Shown here piece by piece: positions 1 through 5,914 of a stretch of DNA of 7,453 nt (positions within the stretch are counted from its first letter, which is position 1; every line of letters starts with the position of its first letter). The stretch lies in the NCBI GenBank assembly GCA_013824045.1, contig PNND01000075.1, positions 1 to 7,453 on the forward strand, written 5' to 3'. The position numbers and the translations under genes were made by a program. Source of the DNA: Rhodobacter sp. GTDB taxonomy: Bacteria > Pseudomonadota > Alphaproteobacteria > Rhodobacterales > Rhodobacteraceae. The notes under the pieces are model-generated. The model saw nothing but the letters and a program-made list of their open reading frames with translations, did not search any database and was not told where the DNA came from.

Positions 1-177
1 GGCCAGCCGCCGATCCTGTCAGGCGCGCCGGTGGCCTGCCCCTTCCGCGCGCGCTGCGCCCATGTGCATGACCGCTGCGAGGCCGAAAATCCCCTGCGCC
101 GCGCCGTGGATGGCAAGCCCGTGGGGCAAGGCCATGATGTGGCCTGCCACTGGACGCCGGAGGTGGCGCATGGCTGA
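1..177 (+). CDS. dppD: Peptide ABC transporter ATP-binding protein, DppD-type, C-terminal 58 residues (5'-truncated by window edge)
   Basis: Frame 1 is open from the first base to TGA at 175-177 and gives the end of an oligopeptide-type ABC ATPase; the nucleotide-binding domain lies upstream of the window. What is visible is the C-terminal oligo_HPY-type extension: a CPFRARC segment, HDRC, and a final VACH, with cysteines at visible residues 13, 19, 26 and 49. In the family this extension follows the nucleotide-binding domain, and these four cysteines match positions reported to hold an iron-sulfur cluster in some Dpp/Opp ATPases. The protein would act at the inner face of the cytoplasmic membrane as one half of the ATPase heterodimer with the next gene product. 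Its stop overlaps the start of that gene by 8 bp, so the two are probably translationally coupled. The DppD label rests on position before a DppF-type ATPase; OppD is equally possible. Confidence 0.85.
   Translation, partial: GQPPILSGAPVACPFRARCAHVHDRCEAENPLRRAVDGKPVGQGHDVACHWTPEVAHG
159..163 (+). promoter_or_regulatory. Ribosome binding site of the DppF-type gene
   Basis: GGAGG ends 6 nt before the ATG at 170, inside the last codons of the upstream ATPase gene. It fixes the start at 170. The ATG further upstream at 62 would add 36 residues that resemble no ABC ATPase and would overlap the upstream gene extensively. Confidence 0.8.
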
Positions 178-1240
178 TGGAGGGCGCATCGCGCAGGGTA
201 AGCCGCTGGTGCAGGTGCGCGATCTGAAGATGCATTTCCCGATCTATGCCGGCATCCTGCGCCGCAAGGTGGGGGCGGTGAAGGCGGTGGATGGCGTCAG
301 TTTCGACATCATGGCCGGGGAAACGCTGGGGCTGGTGGGGGAATCCGGTTGCGGCAAATCCACTGTGGGCCGGGCGCTGCTGCGGCTTTATGAACTGACC
401 GGCGGATCAGTGGTGATCGACGGCGAGGATGTGGCGACGCTGTCGCCCGATGCCCTGCGCCGCAAGCGGCCCATGATGCAGATGGTGTTCCAGGATCCGC
501 AGGCGAGTTTGAACCCGCGCATGACGCTGGCCGCGATCATCGGGGAACCGCTGGACGAACATACCGACTGGTCGGACGAGAAAAAGACCGCCCGGGTGCA
601 TGAGTTGATGGATCAGGTCGGGCTGAACCGCCGCTTTGCCAACCGCTATCCGCATGAGTTTTCCGGCGGGCAGCGGCAGCGCATCGGGATTGCCCGCGCG
701 CTGGCGTTGAACCCCAAATTCATCGTCTGCGATGAACCCATCGCGGCACTGGACGTATCCATTCAGGCGCAGGTGGTGAACCTGCTGGAGGATTTGCAGG
801 ACACGCTGGGGCTGACCTATCTTTTCATCAGCCATGACCTTTCCATGGTGCGCCATATCGCGGATCGGGTGGCGGTGATGTATCTGGGCCAGATCGCCGA
901 ACTGTCGCCGCGCGAGGCGCTCTATGCGCGCCCGCTGCACCCTTATGCCAAGGCGCTGCTATCGGCTGTGCCCGAGGCCGACCCTTCGCTGGAGGCGACG
1001 CGCCAGCGCATCATCCTGACGGGCGATGTGCCATCGCCGGCCAACCCGCCCAAGGGATGCAATTTCTGCACACGCTGCCCGCAGGTCATCCCGATGTGCC
1101 GCGAGGTGGAACCGAAACTGACCGAGGTGGAGCCCGGGCGCTTTGTCGCCTGCCATCTTGTCGGCCCGAACAATGCCGGGGGGCATGCATCCCCCGGTGC
1201 CGAGGTGCGCGAGCACAACCAACAAGGAGAACTGTCATGA
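170..1240 (+). CDS. dppF: Peptide ABC transporter ATP-binding protein, DppF/OppF-type
   Basis: This 356-residue ATPase would power import of a di- or oligopeptide-like substrate, working with the DppD-type subunit under the DppB/DppC permeases. All ABC motifs are present: Walker [10 protein letters not shown] at 57-65, Q-loop Gln108, signature FSGGQ at 164-168 (Phe for the usual Leu, common in this subfamily), Walker B IVCDEP ending at 190 with Glu189, D-loop near 193-196, and H-loop His222. The N-terminus with HFP at 22-24 followed by a basic loop is typical of DppF/OppF. The C-terminal oligo_HPY region carries Cys297, 300, 303, 310 and 328; four of these fit the iron-sulfur positions described in relatives, and Cys300 is extra. 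A poorly conserved tail of about 27 residues follows. The start at 170 is set by GGAGG at 159-163 and overlaps the upstream stop (ATGGCTGA). Its own stop overlaps the next start as ATGA. Glycine is often GGG here, unlike the next gene. Peptide specificity is inferred. Confidence 0.92.
   Translation: MADGGRIAQGKPLVQVRDLKMHFPIYAGILRRKVGAVKAVDGVSFDIMAGETLGLVGESGCGKSTVGRALLRLYELTGGSVVIDGEDVATLSPDALRRKRPMMQMVFQDPQASLNPRMTLAAIIGEPLDEHTDWSDEKKTARVHELMDQVGLNRRFANRYPHEFSGGQRQRIGIARALALNPKFIVCDEPIAALDVSIQAQVVNLLEDLQDTLGLTYLFISHDLSMVRHIADRVAVMYLGQIAELSPREALYARPLHPYAKALLSAVPEADPSLEATRQRIILTGDVPSPANPPKGCNFCTRCPQVIPMCREVEPKLTEVEPGRFVACHLVGPNNAGGHASPGAEVREHNQQGELS
1174..1199 (+). promoter_or_regulatory. Stem-loop in the last codons of dppF, upstream of the binding-protein gene
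   Basis: CCGGGGG at 1176-1182 pairs perfectly with CCCCCGG at 1191-1197. Two G-U pairs extend the stem outward to 1174/1199, and one more inward at 1183/1190, leaving a 6-nt CATGCA loop. It ends 37 nt before the binding-protein ATG, in the part of DppF that encodes a weakly conserved tail. There is no U-run, so it is not an intrinsic terminator. It could mark a processing point or protect the 5' side of the downstream cistron. The pairing is seen; the function is inferred. Confidence 0.4.
1224..1230 (+). promoter_or_regulatory. Ribosome binding site of the binding-protein gene
   Basis: AAGGAGA ends 6 nt before the ATG at 1237, the strongest Shine-Dalgarno match of the operon. It supports the start at 1237 rather than the in-frame ATG at 1057, which would place 60 unrelated residues ahead of the signal peptide. 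Confidence 0.8.
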
Positions 1241-2940
1241 ACTTCAGAACCGCCCTTCTGGGCGCTGCGGCGGCCTTTGTGCTGGCCCCGGCGGCCCATG
1301 CCGAACGGGGCGCCGATGGCGAGGTCAAGGTATTCTACTACCAGGCCGTCTCGACGCTTAACGCCTACCTGTCGTCGGGCACCAAGGACGTCGAGGCGGG
1401 CTCTCTCGTCCTCGAACCGCTTGCGGGCTTCGATCAGGACGGCCAGCTCTTCCCGCGCCTCGCCGCGGACATCCCCACGGTCGAAAACGGCGGTGTCTCC
1501 GCCGACCTGACCACGATCACCTGGAAGCTGAAGGAAGGGCTTGTCTGGTCCGACGGCAGCCCCGTCACCTCGGCCGATGTGAAATTCACTTGGGAATACT
1601 GCACCCATCCCGAAGGCGGCTGCGCACAGGGCGCCAAGTATGAAGGCGTGAAATCCGTCGACACGCCCGATGACCTGACCGTCGTCGTCACCTTCGAAAA
1701 CCCGAAACCCTATCCCTACCAGCCCTTCACCGGCGGCACCGCGCCGATCCTGCAGAAGGCGCAGTTCGAAGCCTGCATCGGCGCCGCCGCCGCAAGCTGC
1801 ACAGAACAGAACTCCAAGCCCATCGGCACCGGCCCCTTCATCGTCACCGATTTCAAGGTGAATGACGTGGTGACGCTGGAAGCCAACCCCAACTACCGCG
1901 ATCCGGCCAAGCCTGCTTTCGGCAAGGTCACGCTCAAGGGCGGCGGCGACGCGCTGGCAGCGGCCTCGGCCGTCATGGAAACCGGCGAGTTTGACTATGC
2001 TTGGAACACCCAGATCAACCCCGAACAGCAGGCCCAGATGGAAGCCGGCGGCAAGGGCACCTTCGTCAACGCCTTCGGCACGCTGGTCGAACGGATCGAG
2101 ATCAACATGACCAACCCCGACCCGGCCCTGCCGGAAGGTGAGCGGTCGACGATCAAGCATCCGCACCCGATCCTGACCGATGCGAATGTCCGCAAGGCGC
2201 TCTCGATGGCGATTGACCGTCAGACGCTGGTCGATGTGGGCTATGGCGGCGCGGGCCGTCCGACCTGCAACCTCGTCCCGGCCCCGGCTTTCCAGGCTTC
2301 GGACAACACCGAATGCCTGACGCAAGACATCGAAGGCGCCAAGGCCCTGCTGGAAGGCGCGGGCTGGACCGACAGCGATGGCGACGGCATCCGCGACAAG
2401 GACGGCAAGAAACTCGCGCTGCTCTACCAGACGACCGTGAACCCGGTCCGTCAGGACTTCCAAGCCCTCATCAAGGGCTGGTGGAACGCGATCGGCGTCG
2501 AAGTGGAACTGAAGGCGACCGACCCGTCGGTCTTCTTCGGCGGTGACGCGGCCTCGCCGGACACCTTCCAGAAGTTCTATGCCGACGTGCAGATGTTCGC
2601 CAACAACTTCGACGGCACGGATGCCGAGCCCTACATGGCGCAGTACCTCTGCGACAAGATCCCGGGCCCGGACAACCAGTGGCAGGGTGAGAACATCAAC
2701 CGCTTCTGCGACCCGGCCTATGAGGCGCTGAAGGCCACGCTCTCCACCACCTCGGGCATCGAGGCGCGTGGCGAGATCGTCAAGAAGCTGAACGACATGA
2801 TCACCAAGGACACGAACATCTCGATTCCGCTGGTGGACCGTGGCCGTTTCTCGGCCAAGTCGAACACTCTGGACGGCTTTGTGATGAACTCGTGGGACAC
2901 CGAACTGTGGAACGCGCAGGACTGGAGCCGCGTGAAATAA
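1237..2940 (+). CDS. Periplasmic substrate-binding protein of peptide ABC transporter (SBP family 5)
   Basis: This 567-residue protein is the substrate receptor of the transporter. It begins with a Sec signal peptide: Arg4, a hydrophobic stretch to about residue 18, and an AHA site with cleavage predicted after Ala22. There is no lipobox cysteine, so a soluble periplasmic protein is expected. Family-5 hallmarks follow: the LVLEPLAGF segment near 57-65, [21 protein letters not shown] at about 95-115, IGTGPF near 196-201, and [15 protein letters not shown] at about 338-352. An acidic DxDxDG loop lies at 379-390. The mature part has eight cysteines (122, 129, 180, 188, 344, 360, 472, 491) that fall into four neighbouring pairs, compatible with disulfides. 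The start overlaps the dppF stop by 4 bp and has a strong Shine-Dalgarno. Glycine is almost always GGC, with only one GGG found, suggesting high expression. Family-5 proteins bind peptides but also nickel complexes, haem, opines and sugars, so the ligand remains open. An open frame antisense to the whole gene is a codon-bias artefact. Confidence 0.93.
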   Translation: MNFRTALLGAAAAFVLAPAAHAERGADGEVKVFYYQAVSTLNAYLSSGTKDVEAGSLVLEPLAGFDQDGQLFPRLAADIPTVENGGVSADLTTITWKLKEGLVWSDGSPVTSADVKFTWEYCTHPEGGCAQGAKYEGVKSVDTPDDLTVVVTFENPKPYPYQPFTGGTAPILQKAQFEACIGAAAASCTEQNSKPIGTGPFIVTDFKVNDVVTLEANPNYRDPAKPAFGKVTLKGGGDALAAASAVMETGEFDYAWNTQINPEQQAQMEAGGKGTFVNAFGTLVERIEINMTNPDPALPEGERSTIKHPHPILTDANVRKALSMAIDRQTLVDVGYGGAGRPTCNLVPAPAFQASDNTECLTQDIEGAKALLEGAGWTDSDGDGIRDKDGKKLALLYQTTVNPVRQDFQALIKGWWNAIGVEVELKATDPSVFFGGDAASPDTFQKFYADVQMFANNFDGTDAEPYMAQYLCDKIPGPDNQWQGENINRFCDPAYEALKATLSTTSGIEARGEIVKKLNDMITKDTNISIPLVDRGRFSAKSNTLDGFVMNSWDTELWNAQDWSRVK

Positions 2941-2954
2941 GCGGATCATGATAT

Positions 2955-2986
2955 GGGGCGCGGCGGGGTCTTCCCTGCCGCGCCCT
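2955..2986 (+). promoter_or_regulatory. Intercistronic stem-loop between binding-protein and DppB genes
   Basis: Beginning 15 nt after the TAA, GGGCGCGGC at 2956-2964 pairs with GCCGCGCCC at 2977-2985. The helix continues inward through one G-U and three G-C pairs to a TCTT tetraloop at 2969-2972, giving 13 contiguous pairs, with a possible outer G-U at 2955/2986. It is followed by TTCGCTT rather than a clean U-run, so full termination is unlikely. In many importer operons a hairpin at this place protects the 3' end of the binding-protein mRNA and lowers downstream permease expression; that role is inferred here. Confidence 0.65.
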
Positions 2987-3029
2987 TCGCTTACCTTGCG
3001 CCTCCTCGGGCCCAGCGGACAGGACGTTC

Positions 3030-4037
3030 ATGCTTTCATTCACCATCCGGCGGTTGCTTGCGGCGATTCCCACGCTCTTGCTGATCAGCCTTGTGATCTT
3101 TCTGCTGGTCGATCTGGCCCCGGGCAGCCCGCTGTCCGACATTCCGCTGACCGTGCCGCCCGAAGTGCGCCAGAAGATGCTGGCGGCGATGGGCGCGGAT
3201 CAGCCGGTGATGGTGCGCTATTTCCTTTGGTTGAAACAGTTTTTCTGGATCGAGCCGCTTTATGGCATCGACGCCCTTCTGGGCACGGATTTCGCGCAAG
3301 GCGCCCAGCGGATCATCAGCTGGCAATCCAGGGTGCCGGTATTCCAGATCATCGGCGAGCGCCTGCCCCAGACGCTGACTGTGGTTGGGACGGCCTATCT
3401 GATCGGGGTGCTGATCGCGCTGCCCATCGGCATCTATTCCGCCTATCGCCAGTATTCGTGGTTCGATCAGGCGGGCACCTTCTTTGCGATGGCGGGGTTT
3501 TCGGTCCCCACCTTCTTTACCGGCAATATCCTGATCCTGATCTTTGCGGTGAACCTTGGCTGGTTTCCGACGATCTATGACACCAACCTGACGGTGACAG
3601 ATTGGGAAAGCCTGAAGCAGATGCTGCTGCAGATGGCGCTGCCGGTGACCGTGCTGGCGCTGTTCAACGCGGCAGAGATCAGCCGCTATACCCGCTCCTC
3701 CGTGCTGGAAAACCTTGGGCAGGATTACGTGCGCACCGCGCGGGCCAAGGGGATGGGCGAAGGCAAGGTGGTGATGAAGCACGTGCTGCGCAATTCGCTG
3801 ATCCCGGTGGTGACGGTCATCGCGCTGGGCCTGCCCACGGTGTTTGGCGGGGCCATCGTGACCGAGCAGATCTTCAAGATCAACGGCATCGGGGCGGCGC
3901 TGATCGGGGCGATCAACGTGTCCGACCTGCCCACCGTGCAGACCGTGACCTTCATCTTCGCGGTGCTGATCGTGATGTTCAACCTGATCGCCGATATTCT
4001 CTACGGCATCCTTGATCCGAGGATCCGCTATGACTGA
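3030..4037 (+). CDS. dppB: Peptide ABC transporter permease, DppB-type
   Basis: This 335-residue inner-membrane protein forms half of the translocation channel. The N-terminus SFTIRRLLAAIPTLLLIS leading into the first membrane helix (about 9-30), the LAPGSP motif at 29-34, and a long periplasmic loop to about 110 are typical of DppB/OppB. The BPD_transp_1 domain then runs from about 110 to 335, with hydrophobic helices near 113-138, 146-176, 200-215, 258-280 and 303-328. The cytoplasmic EAA loop that docks on the ATPase is at about 231-260 (QDYVRTARAKG, then HVLRNSLIP). The C-terminus DPRIRYD is standard. Length matches the family. The ATG at 3030 has AGGA at 3021-3024. The gene lies 89 bp after the binding-protein gene, the only sizeable gap in the operon, and overlaps the next gene by 8 bp. 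Substrate assignment follows family and context only. Confidence 0.92.
   Translation: MLSFTIRRLLAAIPTLLLISLVIFLLVDLAPGSPLSDIPLTVPPEVRQKMLAAMGADQPVMVRYFLWLKQFFWIEPLYGIDALLGTDFAQGAQRIISWQSRVPVFQIIGERLPQTLTVVGTAYLIGVLIALPIGIYSAYRQYSWFDQAGTFFAMAGFSVPTFFTGNILILIFAVNLGWFPTIYDTNLTVTDWESLKQMLLQMALPVTVLALFNAAEISRYTRSSVLENLGQDYVRTARAKGMGEGKVVMKHVLRNSLIPVVTVIALGLPTVFGGAIVTEQIFKINGIGAALIGAINVSDLPTVQTVTFIFAVLIVMFNLIADILYGILDPRIRYD
4019..4023 (+). promoter_or_regulatory. Ribosome binding site of the DppC gene
   Basis: GAGGA lies 6 nt before the ATG at 4030, within the end of dppB. It favours that ATG over the in-frame TTG at 4012, which has no comparable site and would only add six residues. Confidence 0.7.
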
Positions 4038-4977
4038 GCGCGGCCCCGAAACCGTGACCGCCTCTGTCGCCCGGGCCGAACGGGTGCGCGGCCCCTGGGC
4101 CGATGTCTGGGCCCAGTTCCGCAAGCACAAGGGTGCCATGATGGCGCTGGGGGTGCTGGGCACATTGGCGCTCGTCTGTCTGGTGGGGCCGTTGGTCTGG
4201 CGGATTGACCCGAACTTCATCGAAAGTGACACGGTGAAGATGTTCAAGATGCGCAATCAGGGACCCTCCTTCGCCCACCCCCTCGGCACCGACCAGTTGG
4301 GGCGCGACATGCTGGCGCGGATGATGTTCGGGGGGCGCATTTCGCTGGCCGTAGGGACGGTGGCAATGCTGGTGGCGATTTTCATCGGCACGGCGGTTGG
4401 GGTGATCGCGGGCTATTTCCGGCGGATGGACGGGCTTCTGATGCGGTTGACCGACCTGTTCCTTGCCCTGCCCCTGCTGCCCTTGCTTCTGGTGATGATG
4501 TTCCTGTTCCGCGACAGCATCAGCGGCGCGCTGGGGCCGCGGCTGGGGACGTTCCTGCTGATCGTGCTGGCCATCGGGCTGACAAGCTGGATGCAGGCGG
4601 CGCGGGTGGTGCGCGGCGAGGTGCTGGCGCTGAAGGAGCGGGAGTTTGTGCTTGCGGCGCGGTCCATCGGCACGCCATCGCGCCGGATCATCACGCGGCA
4701 TATCCTGCCCAATGTGCTTTCGCCCGTGCTGGTGGCGGCAACGCTTGGGATTGCGGCAGCGATCATCACGGAATCGGTGCTGTCCTTCCTTGGCCTCGGC
4801 TTTCCGCCGGATTTCCCGACATGGGGGCGGCTGCTTTACGATGGGATTGCCGAGATCCGGACCTATCCGGAGCGGGTGATGTGGCCGGGCATCGCGATTT
4901 CGCTGACGGTGCTGAGCGTGAATTACATCGGCGATGGTCTGCGTGATGCGCTGGACCCGCGTATCCGGGGGCGGTGA
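4030..4977 (+). CDS. dppC: Peptide ABC transporter permease, DppC-type
   Basis: This 315-residue protein would be the second channel subunit, paired with the DppB-type permease. A cytoplasmic N-terminus with WAQFRKHKGAMMAL (27-40) leads into the first membrane helix at about 36-58, the OppC_N arrangement. The conserved HPLGTDQLGRDMLARMMFG segment spans 83-101 and precedes a BPD_transp_1 domain running to the end. The EAA loop is at about 204-228 (REFVLAARSIG, then RHILPN), followed by TESVLSFLGLGF at 247-258 and GDGLRDALDPR at 301-311. All are hallmarks of DppC/OppC. The start codon overlaps the dppB stop as ATGACTGA, suggesting coupled translation and matched amounts of the two permeases. 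It is the last gene of the operon, and its stop is only 3 bp from the stop of the convergent gene. Transcription must therefore end inside that gene, where a hairpin lies at 4988-5019. Confidence 0.92.
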   Translation: MTERGPETVTASVARAERVRGPWADVWAQFRKHKGAMMALGVLGTLALVCLVGPLVWRIDPNFIESDTVKMFKMRNQGPSFAHPLGTDQLGRDMLARMMFGGRISLAVGTVAMLVAIFIGTAVGVIAGYFRRMDGLLMRLTDLFLALPLLPLLLVMMFLFRDSISGALGPRLGTFLLIVLAIGLTSWMQAARVVRGEVLALKEREFVLAARSIGTPSRRIITRHILPNVLSPVLVAATLGIAAAIITESVLSFLGLGFPPDFPTWGRLLYDGIAEIRTYPERVMWPGIAISLTVLSVNYIGDGLRDALDPRIRGR

Positions 4978-4980
4978 GGC

Positions 4981-5832
4981 CTATTGGTATTGCAGGGCCG
5001 TGATGCGGCCCTGCCAATAGGGTTTGCGGCCCTGTGGGAGCACCCAAGCCACCTCGCCCGCCGTGGGCACCAGCATGCCATCGCGCCGTTCATAACCCCA
5101 CCAGCGCCCTTCCCACGGTGTCGGGATCATCTGCCCCGCGACCGTACGGCTGCGCGCCTCGGCCCGGATGCCGCTGACCAGATCGTCGGGGCCGAAGGTG
5201 AAAGTCAGATCAACGCGCACGGCCCCGTCGGTGACGGTGGCCCGCGCGCTGTGATCGTCGATCGCGTCCCAGGACACCGCGCCACCCGGCAGCAGCGCAG
5301 TGGGATACAACGGGGTTTCCGCAAGCCAACGCAACAGCTCACCTTCGGCAATCGCGCCGCCGCCTTCCAGCCGGGTAAGCGGGATCAACCCGAAGATGGC
5401 GGGCAGCAGCAGGCCTTCGCCAGCCACATAGGCATCGATCACCCGCGCCGGAACGCCGGGGGCCATGGCGATGCGCCCATCCCAAACAAAGCCCGGCCGG
5501 GCGATGGTTACCTGTTGGGTCGAGGTGAAGGGTTTCCAGTTGTCGGCCCCCTCGCCCATGTTGAACTGGCCTTCATGCGCCATGGCCACCTTGCGGATGC
5601 GCGGCTGGCCGGGCGGCAGCGCCGCACGCAGGTAACGGGCGACGGGGGCGGGAAGGCCGCCCAGCGCTGCCGGATCATGGGCGGTACCGGGAAGGGCCTG
5701 TTCTGCTCCCGCGAGTCTGCCTTGCACCTCGGCCACGCGCAGCGGCCAGAGCCTAGCACCCAGCATCGCAAGGCTGCCCCAAAGGAGCAATACGGCAGCA
5801 AGACCGATGCCTATGAATTTCAACCAGATCAT
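4981..5832 (-). CDS. DUF6544-like protein with one N-terminal membrane segment
   Basis: This 283-residue protein has no known function. Residues 4-26 form a single hydrophobic segment after a short basic N-terminus, with no clear cleavage site, so it is probably anchored with the bulk facing the periplasm. The rest resembles what I recognise as the DUF6544 family: PVARYLRAAL at 63-72, WKPFTSTQ at 99-106, PGFVWDGRI at 113-121, MLVPTAGEVAW at 243-253 and PYWQGRI at 261-267. It lacks any enzyme motif I recognise, and the middle reads as beta-rich. The ATG at 5832 is preferred because an AGGGGGG stretch sits just upstream and the hydrophobic segment starts immediately; upstream in-frame ATGs (5862, 5964) lack a ribosome site or run into the preceding gene. 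It lies 82 bp behind the DUF3422 gene with no terminator between, so co-transcription is plausible. The family name comes from motif memory and should be confirmed. Confidence 0.75.
   Translation of the reverse strand: MIWLKFIGIGLAAVLLLWGSLAMLGARLWPLRVAEVQGRLAGAEQALPGTAHDPAALGGLPAPVARYLRAALPPGQPRIRKVAMAHEGQFNMGEGADNWKPFTSTQQVTIARPGFVWDGRIAMAPGVPARVIDAYVAGEGLLLPAIFGLIPLTRLEGGGAIAEGELLRWLAETPLYPTALLPGGAVSWDAIDDHSARATVTDGAVRVDLTFTFGPDDLVSGIRAEARSRTVAGQMIPTPWEGRWWGYERRDGMLVPTAGEVAWVLPQGRKPYWQGRITALQYQ
4988..5019. terminator. Hairpin just after dppC, inside the 3' end of the convergent gene
   Basis: GCAGGGCCG at 4992-5000 pairs with CGGCCCTGC at 5006-5014 around a TGATG loop. After a one-base bulge (C5015), TATT at 4988-4991 pairs with AATA at 5016-5019, for 13 pairs in all. 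It starts 11 nt after the dppC stop and is the only evident structure that could end that transcript. Neither strand has a proper U-run after it (GGGTTTGCGG on plus), so it may act as an mRNA 3' stabiliser or a weak terminator. It also encodes the last residues of the convergent protein. Confidence 0.4.
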
Positions 5833-5837
5833 GACCG

Positions 5838-5844
5838 CCCCCCT
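5838..5844 (-). promoter_or_regulatory. Probable ribosome binding site of the DUF6544-like gene
   Basis: On the minus strand AGGGGGG ends 5 nt before the ATG at 5832. It is a degenerate G-rich Shine-Dalgarno but the best available. A GCCCCC run 35-40 nt further upstream (5877-5882) could pair with it. Confidence 0.5.
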
Positions 5845-5914
5845 GCTTGCACTGGCGGCCATACTGGCGCAGCGCGTGGGGGCTGTCCTTGATCCTGCGC
5901 AAGCGCTCGGGCGA

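Noticed and set aside
62..169. Upstream start for the DppF-type protein at the ATG at 62
   Set aside because: The added 36 residues are the wrong frame of the upstream ATPase tail. The ATG at 170 has GGAGG at ideal spacing and matches the family N-terminus.
943..2949. A 668-codon open frame antisense to the binding-protein gene
   Set aside because: It arises because strong G/C third positions remove stop codons from the antisense frame. Its product is a compositionally odd Arg/Gly/Val-rich sequence with no recognisable domain, while the sense frame has a signal peptide and family motifs.
3003..3024. TCCT at 3003-3006 pairing with the dppB AGGA at 3021-3024 as a translation switch
   Set aside because: Only four pairs with mismatches on both sides; too weak to claim.
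3036..4701. Long minus-strand open frames across dppB and dppC (3036-4256, 3979-4701)
   Set aside because: Both are His/Arg/Gln-rich shadows of well-supported permease genes, with no domain or plausible ribosome site.
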